This document shows, piece by piece, positions 17,081 to 25,619 of a stretch of DNA of 39,754 bases. Source of the DNA: Algoriphagus sp. GTDB lineage: Bacteria > Bacteroidota > Bacteroidia > Cytophagales > Cyclobacteriaceae. Made by a program: the position numbers and the translations under genes. How positions within the stretch are numbered: the stretch's first letter is position 1; each line of letters begins with the position of its first letter. The notes beneath the pieces are model-generated. The model did not search any database and was not told where the DNA came from. It was given only the letters and a program-made list of their open reading frames with translations. The stretch covers positions 1-39,754 of the forward strand of contig JAHEBE010000003.1 in assembly GCA_024642365.1 (NCBI GenBank). Reading direction: 5' to 3'.

Positions 17081-17842
17081 GTGAAAATTACATCATATAA
17101 TGTCAATGGAATCCGGGCGGCAATGAATAAAGGCTTCGTGGATTGGCTGGTAAAAGAAAAACCAGATGTAATTGGTTTACAGGAGGTTAAAGCTGAATTA
17201 AGCCAAATAAACCCAAGTGTTTTTGAGGATTTAGGTTATGAAATTTTCTGGTATCCAGCAGTAAAGAAAGGCTATAGTGGAGTAGCTATTTTGACCAAAA
17301 TAAAACCCAAATCAGTAAAATATGGAATGGGTTTGTCAAAATATGATGATGAAGGGAGGATACTTCAGGTAGATTTTGAAGACTTCAGTTTTATTTCATC
17401 TTATTTCCCATCTGGAACAACCGGTGACATTAGACAAGGTTTTAAGTATGAGTTTTTAGATGACATCTATGGTTATATGCAGGATTTAAGAAAAACTCAT
17501 CCAAAACTCATTCTAAGTGGTGATTATAACATTTGCCACAAACCAATCGACATACACAACCCCATTTCCAACAAAAACAGTTCTGGTTTTTTACCAGAAG
17601 AAAGAGCTTGGATGGATAAATTTACCACATCAGGATTCGTAGATAGTTTTAGGAAGTTTAATTCCGATCCTCACAACTACACTTGGTGGAGTTATAGAGC
17701 CGGTTCTAGAGCAAAAAATCTTGGATGGCGCATCGACTATCATATGGTTACGGAAGAAATGCAGGATAAATTGAAAAGCTCATTAATTTTACCAGATGCA
17801 ATGCACTCGGATCATTGCCCAATTACTATAGAAGTATCCTAA
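17081..17842 (+). CDS. xth: Exodeoxyribonuclease III / AP endonuclease
   Basis: A 253-residue exonuclease-endonuclease-phosphatase fold enzyme that nicks DNA at abasic sites and removes blocked 3' ends in base-excision repair. Motifs in order: SYNVNGIRAA, IGLQEVKAE (metal-binding Glu), YSGVAILTK, LSGDYNICH (catalytic Asp and Asn), WWSYRAGSRAKNLGWRIDYH and the terminal SDHCPI (catalytic Asp-His). Length is normal. The start is a GTG 3 nt after the previous stop; no in-frame ATG gives the full N-terminus. Confidence 0.95.
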   Translation: MKITSYNVNGIRAAMNKGFVDWLVKEKPDVIGLQEVKAELSQINPSVFEDLGYEIFWYPAVKKGYSGVAILTKIKPKSVKYGMGLSKYDDEGRILQVDFEDFSFISSYFPSGTTGDIRQGFKYEFLDDIYGYMQDLRKTHPKLILSGDYNICHKPIDIHNPISNKNSSGFLPEERAWMDKFTTSGFVDSFRKFNSDPHNYTWWSYRAGSRAKNLGWRIDYHMVTEEMQDKLKSSLILPDAMHSDHCPITIEVS

Positions 17843-17882
17843 GAATTATAAAACAAGATCTTGATCTCTGAACATATTTATA

Positions 17883-18284
17883 ATGAAAACCATAAAAATT
17901 TCAATTCCTTCTCTAATTGAGAACATAAAAATAATTGAAAGCTTCATAGACAATGCTAAAGAAAGCTTTGAAATAAATGATGACATCTATGGTAACATTA
18001 TGATTTCAGTAACGGAATGCATCAGCAATGCGATTATCCATGGAAACCAAAATAACAAAGAAAAACTTGTTCACTTGGAGTTAGTCATGGAAAATGACAC
18101 GTTAAGATTCACGATTGAAGATGAAGGAAAAGGATTTGATTTGTCAGAATTAAAAGACCCAACAGCTCCAGAAAATATAGAAAAAACAGGAGGTAGAGGT
18201 ATATTTTTAATCAAACACCTAAGTGATGAAGTAAAATTTGAAGAAAATGGTAAAAAGACCATTTTATCATTTTACATGAATTAA
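17883..18284 (+). CDS. RsbW-like anti-sigma/histidine-kinase-type ATPase
   Basis: A 133-residue stand-alone GHKL ATPase domain. The N-box is ECISNAIIHGNQNN (about residues 42-55), G1 is DEGKGFD and G2 is GGRGIFLIKHLSDEV. There is no histidine phospho-acceptor domain, so it resembles RsbW/SpoIIAB anti-sigma-factor kinases of partner-switching systems. No sigma factor or STAS partner is adjacent in the window; its position directly before ybeY (2 nt) makes cotranscription likely. The partner is unknown. Confidence 0.85.
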   Translation: MKTIKISIPSLIENIKIIESFIDNAKESFEINDDIYGNIMISVTECISNAIIHGNQNNKEKLVHLELVMENDTLRFTIEDEGKGFDLSELKDPTAPENIEKTGGRGIFLIKHLSDEVKFEENGKKTILSFYMN

Positions 18285-18286
18285 TT

Positions 18287-18712
18287 ATGGCTATTCAATT
18301 CTTTTCAGAAGACGTTTCTTTCAATTTGCCTAACAAACAAAAAAGAAAGGCCTGGCTTAAAGAATTAGCAAAGACAGAATTATTCAAAATCGTTGAACTG
18401 AATTATATCTTCTGTTCTGACACTTATCTCCACCAAATCAACCTAGAATATCTAAACCACGATACTTATACAGATATTATCACTTTTGATAATTCTGAAA
18501 CTGAAGGAAAAATAGAAGGAGATATTTTTATCAGTATTGATCGAGTTAAGGAAAACGCAAGCCATCATCAAGTGGACTCAGAAACAGAATTGAGCAGGGT
18601 AATTAGTCATGGGTTATTTCATCTACTTGGATATAAAGACAAGTCAAAAAAAGATGTTGAAATGATGAGAAGCAAAGAAGAGTTAGCAATAACTCTATTC
18701 AGCGGAATGTGA
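18287..18712 (+). CDS. ybeY: Endoribonuclease YbeY (rRNA maturation factor)
   Basis: A 141-residue UPF0054 metalloprotein that takes part in 16S rRNA 3'-end maturation and ribosome quality control. The signature is ISHGLFHLLGYKDKS (about residues 106-120). His108 and His112 match two zinc ligands, but the third, normally the His of GYDH, is Asp118 here. The NHDTYTDIITF strand is typical of the family. The gene sits 2 nt after the RsbW-like gene and is followed by two parS sites and mnmG. Confidence 0.92.
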   Translation: MAIQFFSEDVSFNLPNKQKRKAWLKELAKTELFKIVELNYIFCSDTYLHQINLEYLNHDTYTDIITFDNSETEGKIEGDIFISIDRVKENASHHQVDSETELSRVISHGLFHLLGYKDKSKKDVEMMRSKEELAITLFSGM

Positions 18713-18713
18713 A

Positions 18714-18729
18714 AGTTCCACGTGAAACA
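18714..18729. promoter_or_regulatory. parS-like ParB-binding site 1 (14/16)
   Basis: AGTTCCACGTGAAACA differs from the palindrome TGTTTCACGTGAAACA at positions 1 and 5; position 5 is variable in the published consensus TGTTNCACGTGAAACA. It starts 2 nt after the ybeY stop codon and its centre is 39 bp from site 2. Confidence 0.75.
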
Positions 18730-18752
18730 GCACGCTGAATTTTCAAAACAAA

Positions 18753-18768
18753 TGTTTCACGTGAAACA
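18753..18768. promoter_or_regulatory. parS, perfect ParB-binding palindrome
   Basis: TGTTTCACGTGAAACA is an exact 16-bp self-complementary match to the chromosomal parS consensus that is conserved across bacterial phyla and nucleates ParB spreading for chromosome segregation. It ends 16 nt before the mnmG start codon, so bound ParB could also affect mnmG expression. It is the second of two sites. Confidence 0.93.
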
Positions 18769-18784
18769 CATAAGATAAAACAGA

Positions 18785-20650
18785 ATGTTTCCAATATATG
18801 ATGTCATCGTAGTAGGAGCGGGCCATGCTGGTTGCGAGGCCGCACATGCTGCAGCAAAGATGGGTTCTAAGGTGCTGCTTTGTACGATGAATATGAATAC
18901 CATCGCGCAAATGTCTTGCAACCCTGCAATGGGCGGTGTGGCAAAAGGGCAGATCGTAAGAGAAATAGATGCGCTAGGAGGAATGTCAGGGATAATCTCA
19001 GATAAGTCCATGATTCAATTTAGGATGCTAAATAGATCAAAAGGGCCTGCAATGTGGTCGCCTAGAAGTCAAAATGACCGAATGAAATTTGCTGAAGAAT
19101 GGCGCTTAGCGCTAGAGCAAACCCCAAACGTAGATTTCTGGCAAGAAATGGTGACTGGTATTACTACCAAAAATGGTCAAGTGACTGGTGTCAGAACGGG
19201 CATAGGCTTGGAAATAGAAAGTAAATCTGTCGTACTTACAAATGGGACATTCCTAAATGGAATAATACATATTGGGGAAAAACAATTCGGAGGAGGAAGA
19301 ACTGGGGAAGCTGCTGCAAAAGGAATTACAGAACAATTGGTTGGTTTAGGCTTTGAAGCAGGTAGAATGAAAACAGGAACCCCTCCCAGAGTAGATGGCC
19401 GAAGCCTAGATTATTCCAAAATGGAGGTACAATTTGGAGACGAAGCACCTGAAAAATTTAGCTATTCAGATAAAACTAGCACGCTAAAAGAACAACGTAC
19501 TTGTTGGATTACCTACACCAATAAAGATGTTCATTCTAGTTTAGAAGAAGGTTTTGATAGATCTCCAATGTTTAATGGGCGAATTCAAGGTCTTGGTCCG
19601 CGTTATTGCCCGTCCATAGAAGATAAAATCAACCGATTCGCCGAGCGTGATAGACATCAAATATTCGTGGAACCAGAAGGGTGGAATACTGTGGAGATGT
19701 ATATAAATGGCTTTTCAACCTCACTACCTGAAGACATACAATATAAAGCGATGCGTAAAATCCCTGGATTTGAAAATGCTAAAATGTTCAGACCTGGATA
19801 TGCCATTGAGTATGATTTCTTTCCTCCAACTCAATTGAAATTAACCCTGGAAACCCAATTAATTGAAAATCTGTATTTCGCAGGACAAATAAATGGGACT
19901 ACAGGATATGAAGAGGCGGCATCGCAAGGCTTGGTAGCAGGAATAAATGCTTCCTTGAAAACTCAAGAAAAAGATCCCTTCTTACTCAAACGCTCCGATG
20001 CATATATCGGCGTTTTAATTGATGATTTGATCAATAAAGGCACAGAGGAGCCTTATAGAATGTTTACATCACGAGCAGAATTCAGGTTGTTACTAAGACA
20101 AGACAATGCTGATCTTCGACTCACTCCAATGGGCTACCAAATTGGTTTAGCAGATGAATTGAGGCTTGAAAATGTGAAGAAGAAAAAAGAAGAAACCTCA
20201 AAGTTGATCAATGATTTAAAACAGAAAAAAGTAAATCCAGAGCAAATCAACAAAGGTTTAGATGAAATAAACTCAGCCTCAATCAGGGAAAAAATATCAT
20301 TGGAAAAACTACTCAAAAGACCACAAGTTGGTATTCAAGAATTGAGTCAAATGGATCCGGAACTCAAAAAATACTTTGATACGTATTCAAAAGATGTGCT
20401 CGAACAAGCAGAAATTCAAATCAAGTATGACAGCTATATAGAGAAAGAGCAACAAATGGTCGAGAAGATTAGCAACATGGAAAATTATAAGATTCCTACC
20501 AAATTTGATTATCACGCCATTACTGCCCTTTCGGCTGAAGGAAAACAGAAATTAAGCAAGATTAGACCAGAAACGTTAGGACAAGCATCTCGGATTAGTG
20601 GTGTTTCTCCTGCGGACTTATCCATAATTACCGTATACCTTGGACGATAA
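18785..20650 (+). CDS. mnmG: tRNA uridine 5-carboxymethylaminomethyl modification enzyme MnmG (GidA)
   Basis: With MnmE, MnmG adds the carboxymethylaminomethyl group to the wobble uridine (U34) of certain tRNAs, using FAD, NADH and methylene-tetrahydrofolate. The FAD-binding VVGAGHAGCEAAHAAAKMG lies at residues 10-28; family signatures CNPAMGGVAKGQIVREIDAL, KTGTPPRVDGRS and TSRAEFRLLLRQDNADLRLT are intact, and the helical MnmE-interaction tail is present. At 621 residues it is full length. It is preceded by two parS sites, and in E. coli the same gene (gidA) flanks oriC. The next gene overlaps its end by 11 nt. Confidence 0.98.
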   Translation: MFPIYDVIVVGAGHAGCEAAHAAAKMGSKVLLCTMNMNTIAQMSCNPAMGGVAKGQIVREIDALGGMSGIISDKSMIQFRMLNRSKGPAMWSPRSQNDRMKFAEEWRLALEQTPNVDFWQEMVTGITTKNGQVTGVRTGIGLEIESKSVVLTNGTFLNGIIHIGEKQFGGGRTGEAAAKGITEQLVGLGFEAGRMKTGTPPRVDGRSLDYSKMEVQFGDEAPEKFSYSDKTSTLKEQRTCWITYTNKDVHSSLEEGFDRSPMFNGRIQGLGPRYCPSIEDKINRFAERDRHQIFVEPEGWNTVEMYINGFSTSLPEDIQYKAMRKIPGFENAKMFRPGYAIEYDFFPPTQLKLTLETQLIENLYFAGQINGTTGYEEAASQGLVAGINASLKTQEKDPFLLKRSDAYIGVLIDDLINKGTEEPYRMFTSRAEFRLLLRQDNADLRLTPMGYQIGLADELRLENVKKKKEETSKLINDLKQKKVNPEQINKGLDEINSASIREKISLEKLLKRPQVGIQELSQMDPELKKYFDTYSKDVLEQAEIQIKYDSYIEKEQQMVEKISNMENYKIPTKFDYHAITALSAEGKQKLSKIRPETLGQASRISGVSPADLSIITVYLGR

Positions 20651-21551
20651 AACCACAGAAAGATTAGCCAAATGCCCACTATGTAAAAGTGGGCTTTTTC
20701 TTAATGCACTTGAGGTAACTGATCACGCCGTAAGCAAGGAAGTATTTATCATATGTAAATGCACCAATTGTGAAGTTCTATTTACTAGTCCGAGACCAAA
20801 AGCATCAAGTATTGGACGGTACTATGATTTCCCAGAGTATTATTCTCATGATGATTCAAGAAAAAGCTTTACTCAAGTAATCTATCAATATGTTAGAGGT
20901 CTCGCCATAGGGAAAAAGGTGAAGATGATTGATTCCTTAGTAAAAAAGAAAGGAAATTTATTAGACTATGGTTGTGGTACTGGAGAATTTCTTTGGCATG
21001 CCAAACAAAATGGATGGAATGTAAGTGGGGTAGAACCAAATGAAAAAGCGAGGGTTTTGGCTAGCAAAAAAATGGAAAATAACATTGTTGCTAGCCTAGA
21101 TGACTTGCATGAGGCACATTCATATGATGTAATTACACTCTTTCATGTTCTTGAACATGTCCATAAGCTTAGAAAAACTGTCAAGAAACTTATAACAAGC
21201 TTAAAATCAAATGGTTATATCATTATTGCCATCCCAAATCCAGAGAGCTACGATGCCAAAAAATATGGAGATAAATGGGCTGCATGGGATGTACCAAGAC
21301 ATCTTTATCATTTTAATTCCAAATCCATGAAGTCTTTCCAAGAAATTTTTGGGTTAAAGCTAGTAGAACAAATAAAAATGCCTTTTGACAGTTACTACGT
21401 TTCATTATTATCCGAATCATATCTCAATCCGAATGCTTCAAGTCTTAAAAAATATTGGAAAGCGTTTTTTTCTGGACTTAAATCAAACAATGCAGCAAAA
21501 GGAAAACCAGGGAATTATTCGAGTACTATCTATTTATTTAAAAAGAAGTAA
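20640..21551 (+). CDS. Class I SAM-dependent methyltransferase with N-terminal zinc-ribbon
   Basis: A 303-residue protein. The N-terminal part has a probable zinc site with cysteines at residues 12, 15, 39, 41 and 44 (CPLC ... CKCTNC), followed by a Rossmann methyltransferase with the SAM loop LLDYGCGTGEFL (about 100-111) and FHVLEHVHKLR. Relatives are often annotated as methyltransferases of surface sugars or lipids; the substrate here is unknown. Translation most likely starts at TTG 20640, inside mnmG; there is no in-frame ATG before the cysteine cluster. The Ig-like lipoprotein starts 1 nt after the stop, so coupling is likely. Confidence 0.86.
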   Translation: MDDKTTERLAKCPLCKSGLFLNALEVTDHAVSKEVFIICKCTNCEVLFTSPRPKASSIGRYYDFPEYYSHDDSRKSFTQVIYQYVRGLAIGKKVKMIDSLVKKKGNLLDYGCGTGEFLWHAKQNGWNVSGVEPNEKARVLASKKMENNIVASLDDLHEAHSYDVITLFHVLEHVHKLRKTVKKLITSLKSNGYIIIAIPNPESYDAKKYGDKWAAWDVPRHLYHFNSKSMKSFQEIFGLKLVEQIKMPFDSYYVSLLSESYLNPNASSLKKYWKAFFSGLKSNNAAKGKPGNYSSTIYLFKKK

Positions 21552-21552
21552 A

Positions 21553-23223
21553 GTGAGAAATCTGATTGTCCTTTTCTTAGTCATTCTCATTTCCTCTTGT
21601 GCTAAACAAAGTACGCCAATGGGAGGACCTAGAGACCTAGATCCTCCAAAGGTAATTAGTATGAGCCCAGAAAATAATAGCCTCAATTCAACGCCAAAAG
21701 AGATAGAACTCGTGTTTGATGAATATATCAAACTAGATAATGCAACAAAAAATATAATAATCACTCCCCGCGTAAATAAGGACGAGGTAATCGTATCAGC
21801 TTTAAAAAACATTGTTACAATTGAGCTCAATCAAGAATTGGAGGATAGCACGACTTATGTTTTCAATTTCCAAAAATCAATTCAAGATCTTTCTGAAGGG
21901 AATCCTGCTGAAAACCTAAAGCTCGTTTTTTCTACAGGTTCAAGTATTGATAGTTTAACTTTTTCTGGATCAGTAAATACCTATTTCCCGGATGCTAGAG
22001 ATCCATTTGAAAACTTGCTGATTGGTTTATATGAAGCAAATGATACCACTGATTTATTTACTGCGAGTCCTTATTACATTTCACAAACGGATAGCACTGG
22101 TAATTTTACAATTACGAACATCAAAGCTGGTAGCTATCGAGCCTATGCCTGGAAAGACGCAAATAACTCGCTGAAGGCAGAATACAAATCCGAACTATTT
22201 GATTTCATCCCTGATACATTAACGATCAATCAAAATATCAGTGATGTAACTTTTAACTTAGCCAAAGGTGATCAAACACCAATTAGAATACTTAGATCAA
22301 GTCCGGTAGGATTAAGTTATGATGTAATTTTAAACAAGAATCCAATCAGCATTGATCTAGAGACGGAAGAATTAGGAAAAAGTATTTTTTACTCTGAATC
22401 AGATAAGCGAATCAGCCTCTATTCCAAAAGCCCATTAACGGATAGCATACCTATGAAAATCCAATTAGCGGATTCCGTAGGCAATACTATAGATTCTTTG
22501 ATTTGGTCAAAATTTGAACCTTCCGAACGAAAAAAAGAGGAATTAACTATTCAACCTAATTCTGGTAAAAGCTTCTACCAAAACTTAGCAATAGAATTAA
22601 AATTTAACAAACCCATAATCGATATCAATACAGACTCACTATTTATCTCCTACGATACGGCATCTGTTATCCCTGTTACTAAGCAAATGCTAGCTTTTTC
22701 CGATTCTTCAAGAAGAGATAAATTGTTAATTAGTCTAGTCATTGCTGATTCACTCGCTCAGGAAATATTTACGTTAAATGCGAAGGATTCTACTTTTCAA
22801 GACATCGAACAGGTCTATAATAAGGATCCATTAAAAGCGAACTATCGAAAATTAAAGCGAGAGACATTAGCCGACGAAATCTCCGGATCTATTCTAGGCA
22901 CAAGTGGTCCTTACATTGTACAACTCCTAAATAAGGATGAAATCAAACGAGAACTATACCTACCTACTGGCAATACCTTTTCGTTTGCACTTATAGAAGC
23001 AGGAATTTATCAAATTAGAGTCATTGCCGACAGTAATGGAAATAAACGCTGGGATCCAGCAAACTTTGAATCAAAAAGATTAGCTGAACAGGTTTTCTAT
23101 TTCGAGGATGAAGATCAAAGTAAGGACATAACCATAAGAGCCGGATGGACAGTTCCTGCTCAACTCATAGTAGCTAGACCAAAAACAGGAATAAATACTC
23201 AAAATACTCAAGTGGATAACTAG
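21553..23223 (+). CDS. Ig-like domain lipoprotein
   Basis: A 556-residue surface or periplasmic lipoprotein. From GTG 21553 the sequence reads VRNLIVLFLVILISSC, giving a lipobox with cysteine 16. Next comes GGPRDLDPPKVISMSPENNS and a bacterial Ig-like (Big_5/SbsA-type) domain (FDEYIKLDNATKNIIITPRV) at about residues 35-135. The rest has repeated beta-rich stretches, including a segment with carboxypeptidase-regulatory-like features (SAYRAYAW-type sequence, ITNIKAGSYRAYAWKD). The frame is open back to 21385, inside the methyltransferase gene, but the lipobox fixes the shorter start. It is the last gene before the putative oriC. Function is unknown beyond envelope location. Confidence 0.85.
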   Translation: MRNLIVLFLVILISSCAKQSTPMGGPRDLDPPKVISMSPENNSLNSTPKEIELVFDEYIKLDNATKNIIITPRVNKDEVIVSALKNIVTIELNQELEDSTTYVFNFQKSIQDLSEGNPAENLKLVFSTGSSIDSLTFSGSVNTYFPDARDPFENLLIGLYEANDTTDLFTASPYYISQTDSTGNFTITNIKAGSYRAYAWKDANNSLKAEYKSELFDFIPDTLTINQNISDVTFNLAKGDQTPIRILRSSPVGLSYDVILNKNPISIDLETEELGKSIFYSESDKRISLYSKSPLTDSIPMKIQLADSVGNTIDSLIWSKFEPSERKKEELTIQPNSGKSFYQNLAIELKFNKPIIDINTDSLFISYDTASVIPVTKQMLAFSDSSRRDKLLISLVIADSLAQEIFTLNAKDSTFQDIEQVYNKDPLKANYRKLKRETLADEISGSILGTSGPYIVQLLNKDEIKRELYLPTGNTFSFALIEAGIYQIRVIADSNGNKRWDPANFESKRLAEQVFYFEDEDQSKDITIRAGWTVPAQLIVARPKTGINTQNTQVDN

Positions 23224-23671
23224 AGATAGAACTGTGGATAAGAGTTAGATTAATTCTCATTTAAGATCAGTTACCAACAGCTGTATCAAAGCAAAATATC
23301 TATTTCATACATACTGGGGATAAACCTCAACTTATCCACTCAATCAACTCATCTAATCCACAGCTGATTTTTCAACAAAGAATTTAAAATTACTAATCCA
23401 CCAAATCAGCCCAAATAACCTACATTTCAGCAAATCAACAGTTTAGATGTGGATAAGAAAAGGATAACCTGTTAATAGAAAGAATTAACCATTAGCTAAA
23501 AAGTTGACAAGATTTTAAACAGCAGTTTTCAACAAATCCACACACTTAATAACCATAAAAGGAATTTTTTAAAAAATATTTTATTTCAACTATTATAAAT
23601 AAGAGCTGTGGATAAATCTTTTAATTTCAATTTAGCTTTGGTATTATTATAGGAACCCGAAATATCTAAAA
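23224..23671. other. Candidate chromosomal replication origin (oriC) with DnaA-box cluster
   Basis: This is the only stretch over 300 nt without a gene. Three perfect DnaA boxes (TGTGGATAA on the plus strand) lie at 23233-23241, 23448-23456 and 23607-23615. One-mismatch boxes are at 23315-23323, 23332-23340 and 23354-23362, plus one at 23211-23219 at the end of the preceding gene; two-mismatch boxes are at 23394-23402 and 23534-23542. Between the last two lies an AT-rich tract (23549-23602, 6 G+C in 54 nt) suitable as a DNA-unwinding element. The region is 4.5 kb from two parS sites and from mnmG, which adjoins oriC in E. coli. Initiation has not been tested and dnaA is not here. Confidence 0.85.
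23633..23640 (+). promoter_or_regulatory. Candidate -7 element of the acyl-CoA ligase gene
   Basis: TAGCTTTG matches TAnnTTTG, 31 nt before the start codon. The -33 region has no TTG; instead a perfect DnaA box (23607-23615) ends 17 nt upstream and would cover that position. Confidence 0.5.
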
Positions 23672-25423
23672 ATGGAAATATCTCGAATATTTGATCTAAT
23701 CCCTTACCAAATAGCCACGTTTGATAAGGAGATTGCATTAGCTAAAAAACATAATAATTCTTGGACTACTTTTTCATCAAGGAAAGTAAAAGAGCTAGTT
23801 GATAAGCTCAGTCTAGCATTTATCGATCATGGAATTAAAGCTGGTGAGAGAGTTGCGCTAATTTCAAATAATTGTCCGGAATGGAATATAGTGGATATGG
23901 CTTTACAACAAATTGGAGCCATTTCAGTCCCAATGTATCCTACCATTACTTCCGCGGATTACGAATATATTTTTAATCATTCTGAGGTTAAAATGATCTT
24001 TGTCGGAGATCAAGAAATATATCACAAAGCCAAAGGAGTCGCTTTAAATCGACCGATCGTTTCTTTTGACGATATCGAGGGAACAATCCCTTTTTATGAT
24101 TTTGTAGAAAAAGGGGCAAATGGTGATTTGCAAATCCTGGAGGATTCTAAAAATGCGGTAAAATCCTCTGACCTTTTTACAATCATCTATACCAGCGGTA
24201 CCACAGGCCGGCCAAAAGGGGTAATGCTTACGCATGAAAATGTAGTTTCCAATGTGCTCCAGGTCGGAAAGATATTTACACCGGAAAAAGGAACTTCAAG
24301 AGTTTTGAGCTTTTTACCATTGTGTCATATTTATGAGCGCTCCGCTTCTTTTGCTTACTTTTTTATGGGTTATGAGGTTTATTATGCAGAAAGCATGGAG
24401 ACGATAGGCGAAAATCTCAAAGAAATAAAACCTCATATTTTCAATACGGTACCTCGGTTATTAGAGAAAATCTATGATAAAATTGTGGCCAAGGGTTACG
24501 AATTGACCGGTGTGAAACGTGCCTTGTTTTTCTGGGCATTGAATCTTGGCTTGCAATATGATCCAGCAAAGGCTATGGGTGCTTGGTATGATTTCCAACT
24601 AAAATTGGCAAACAAGGTCATATTCAGTAAATGGAGAGAAGCCTTAGGAGGCGAAGTTCAGCAAATTAATTCCGGTGCTTCTGCTTTACAGCCGAGACTT
24701 GCGCGTGTATTTTGGGCTGCCGGTATCAAAGTCTGTGAGGGTTACGGTTTGACCGAAACGTCACCTGTAATATCTGCCTCCATCTGCAATTTTGAGGAAA
24801 TCAGAATAGGATGGGTTGGGAAGTTGATAGCTGATGTAGAAGTAAAAATTGCAGAAGATGGAGAAATTCTAGTCAAAGGCCCGAATGTCATGCAGGGATA
24901 TTATAAAGAACCTGACTTAACCGCAGAAGCACTCAAGGACGGCTGGTTCCATACGGGTGATATAGGGGAATTGGATGGTACTTATTTGAAAATTACCGAT
25001 CGGAAAAAAGAGATGTTTAAAACTTCGGGTGGTAAATATGTCGCACCTCAAGTATTGGAAAATAAATTTAAAGAGTCCAGTCTCATTGATCAGTTGGTAG
25101 TGGTTGGGGAAAATAGAAATTATCCGTCCGCATTGATTGTGCCTAGTTTCGAAGGACTAAAGGAGTATTGTAAACACAAAGGCATTCCATATACCTCGGA
25201 CTCGGAAATGATTGCCAAACCAGAAATCATAGAGAAATATGATCGAGAAGTTGAAAATGCCAACAAATTTTTCGCAAAATGGGAGCAGGTGAAGCGGTAT
25301 AAGTTACTTGGTAAATCTTGGTCCATTGAAACGGGTGAATTGACTCCGACGATGAAGCTTAAACGAAAAATCATTTATCAGAAATACGAGTCTGAAATTG
25401 AAAGCATTTATAAATCTGCTTAG
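23672..25423 (+). CDS. Long-chain fatty acid--CoA ligase (AMP-binding)
   Basis: A 583-residue adenylate-forming enzyme that activates fatty acids to acyl-CoA in two steps through acyl-AMP. Motifs: P-loop FTIIYTSGTTGRPKGVMLTH (about residues 169-188), YGLTETSPV, GWFHTGDIGEL and ITDRKKEMFKTSGGKYVAP. The sequence type is close to FAA1/FadD15-like long-chain ligases. It is followed by a terminator and then the MarR-led beta-oxidation genes, so it supplies their substrate. The name fadD is functionally reasonable but not assigned because several paralogues are usual in this phylum. Confidence 0.93.
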   Translation: MEISRIFDLIPYQIATFDKEIALAKKHNNSWTTFSSRKVKELVDKLSLAFIDHGIKAGERVALISNNCPEWNIVDMALQQIGAISVPMYPTITSADYEYIFNHSEVKMIFVGDQEIYHKAKGVALNRPIVSFDDIEGTIPFYDFVEKGANGDLQILEDSKNAVKSSDLFTIIYTSGTTGRPKGVMLTHENVVSNVLQVGKIFTPEKGTSRVLSFLPLCHIYERSASFAYFFMGYEVYYAESMETIGENLKEIKPHIFNTVPRLLEKIYDKIVAKGYELTGVKRALFFWALNLGLQYDPAKAMGAWYDFQLKLANKVIFSKWREALGGEVQQINSGASALQPRLARVFWAAGIKVCEGYGLTETSPVISASICNFEEIRIGWVGKLIADVEVKIAEDGEILVKGPNVMQGYYKEPDLTAEALKDGWFHTGDIGELDGTYLKITDRKKEMFKTSGGKYVAPQVLENKFKESSLIDQLVVVGENRNYPSALIVPSFEGLKEYCKHKGIPYTSDSEMIAKPEIIEKYDREVENANKFFAKWEQVKRYKLLGKSWSIETGELTPTMKLKRKIIYQKYESEIESIYKSA

Positions 25424-25520
25424 TGATTTTCTCTTGTTTCTTATGTTGAAAACAGAATTTGATTAGGATCAAAAAAAGTACTTTATTCTGATTTTGCTCT
25501 ATTCTCTTTAATTTATTCTG

Positions 25521-25565
25521 AATAATCCCATTACATCGGTATTTGTAATGGGATTATTTTGTTTT
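25521..25565 (+). terminator. Intrinsic terminator after the acyl-CoA ligase gene
   Basis: AATAATCCCATTACA (25521-25535) and TGTAATGGGATTATT (25544-25558) form a perfect 15-bp stem with an 8-nt loop, followed by TTGTTTT. It separates the ligase gene from the MarR-fad transcript. Confidence 0.85.
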
Positions 25566-25592
25566 AGGAGGTATTCCAGTTTTTTATTTGTG

Positions 25593-25602
25593 ATGCATGC
25601 AT
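25593..25602. promoter_or_regulatory. ATGCATGCAT palindrome 1, probable MarR operator half
   Basis: A perfect 10-bp palindrome in the leader of the marR gene, sharing its core with the 14-bp palindrome 29 bp downstream (centre to centre). Its right end touches TAACTTTT, a 7/8 match to the -7 element. Confidence 0.55.
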
Positions 25603-25619
25603 AACTTTTTTGCAATTTA

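Noticed and set aside
21385-21552. Longer N-terminus for the Ig-like lipoprotein
   Set aside because: It overlaps the methyltransferase gene and would bury the signal peptide; GTG 21553 gives a proper lipobox.
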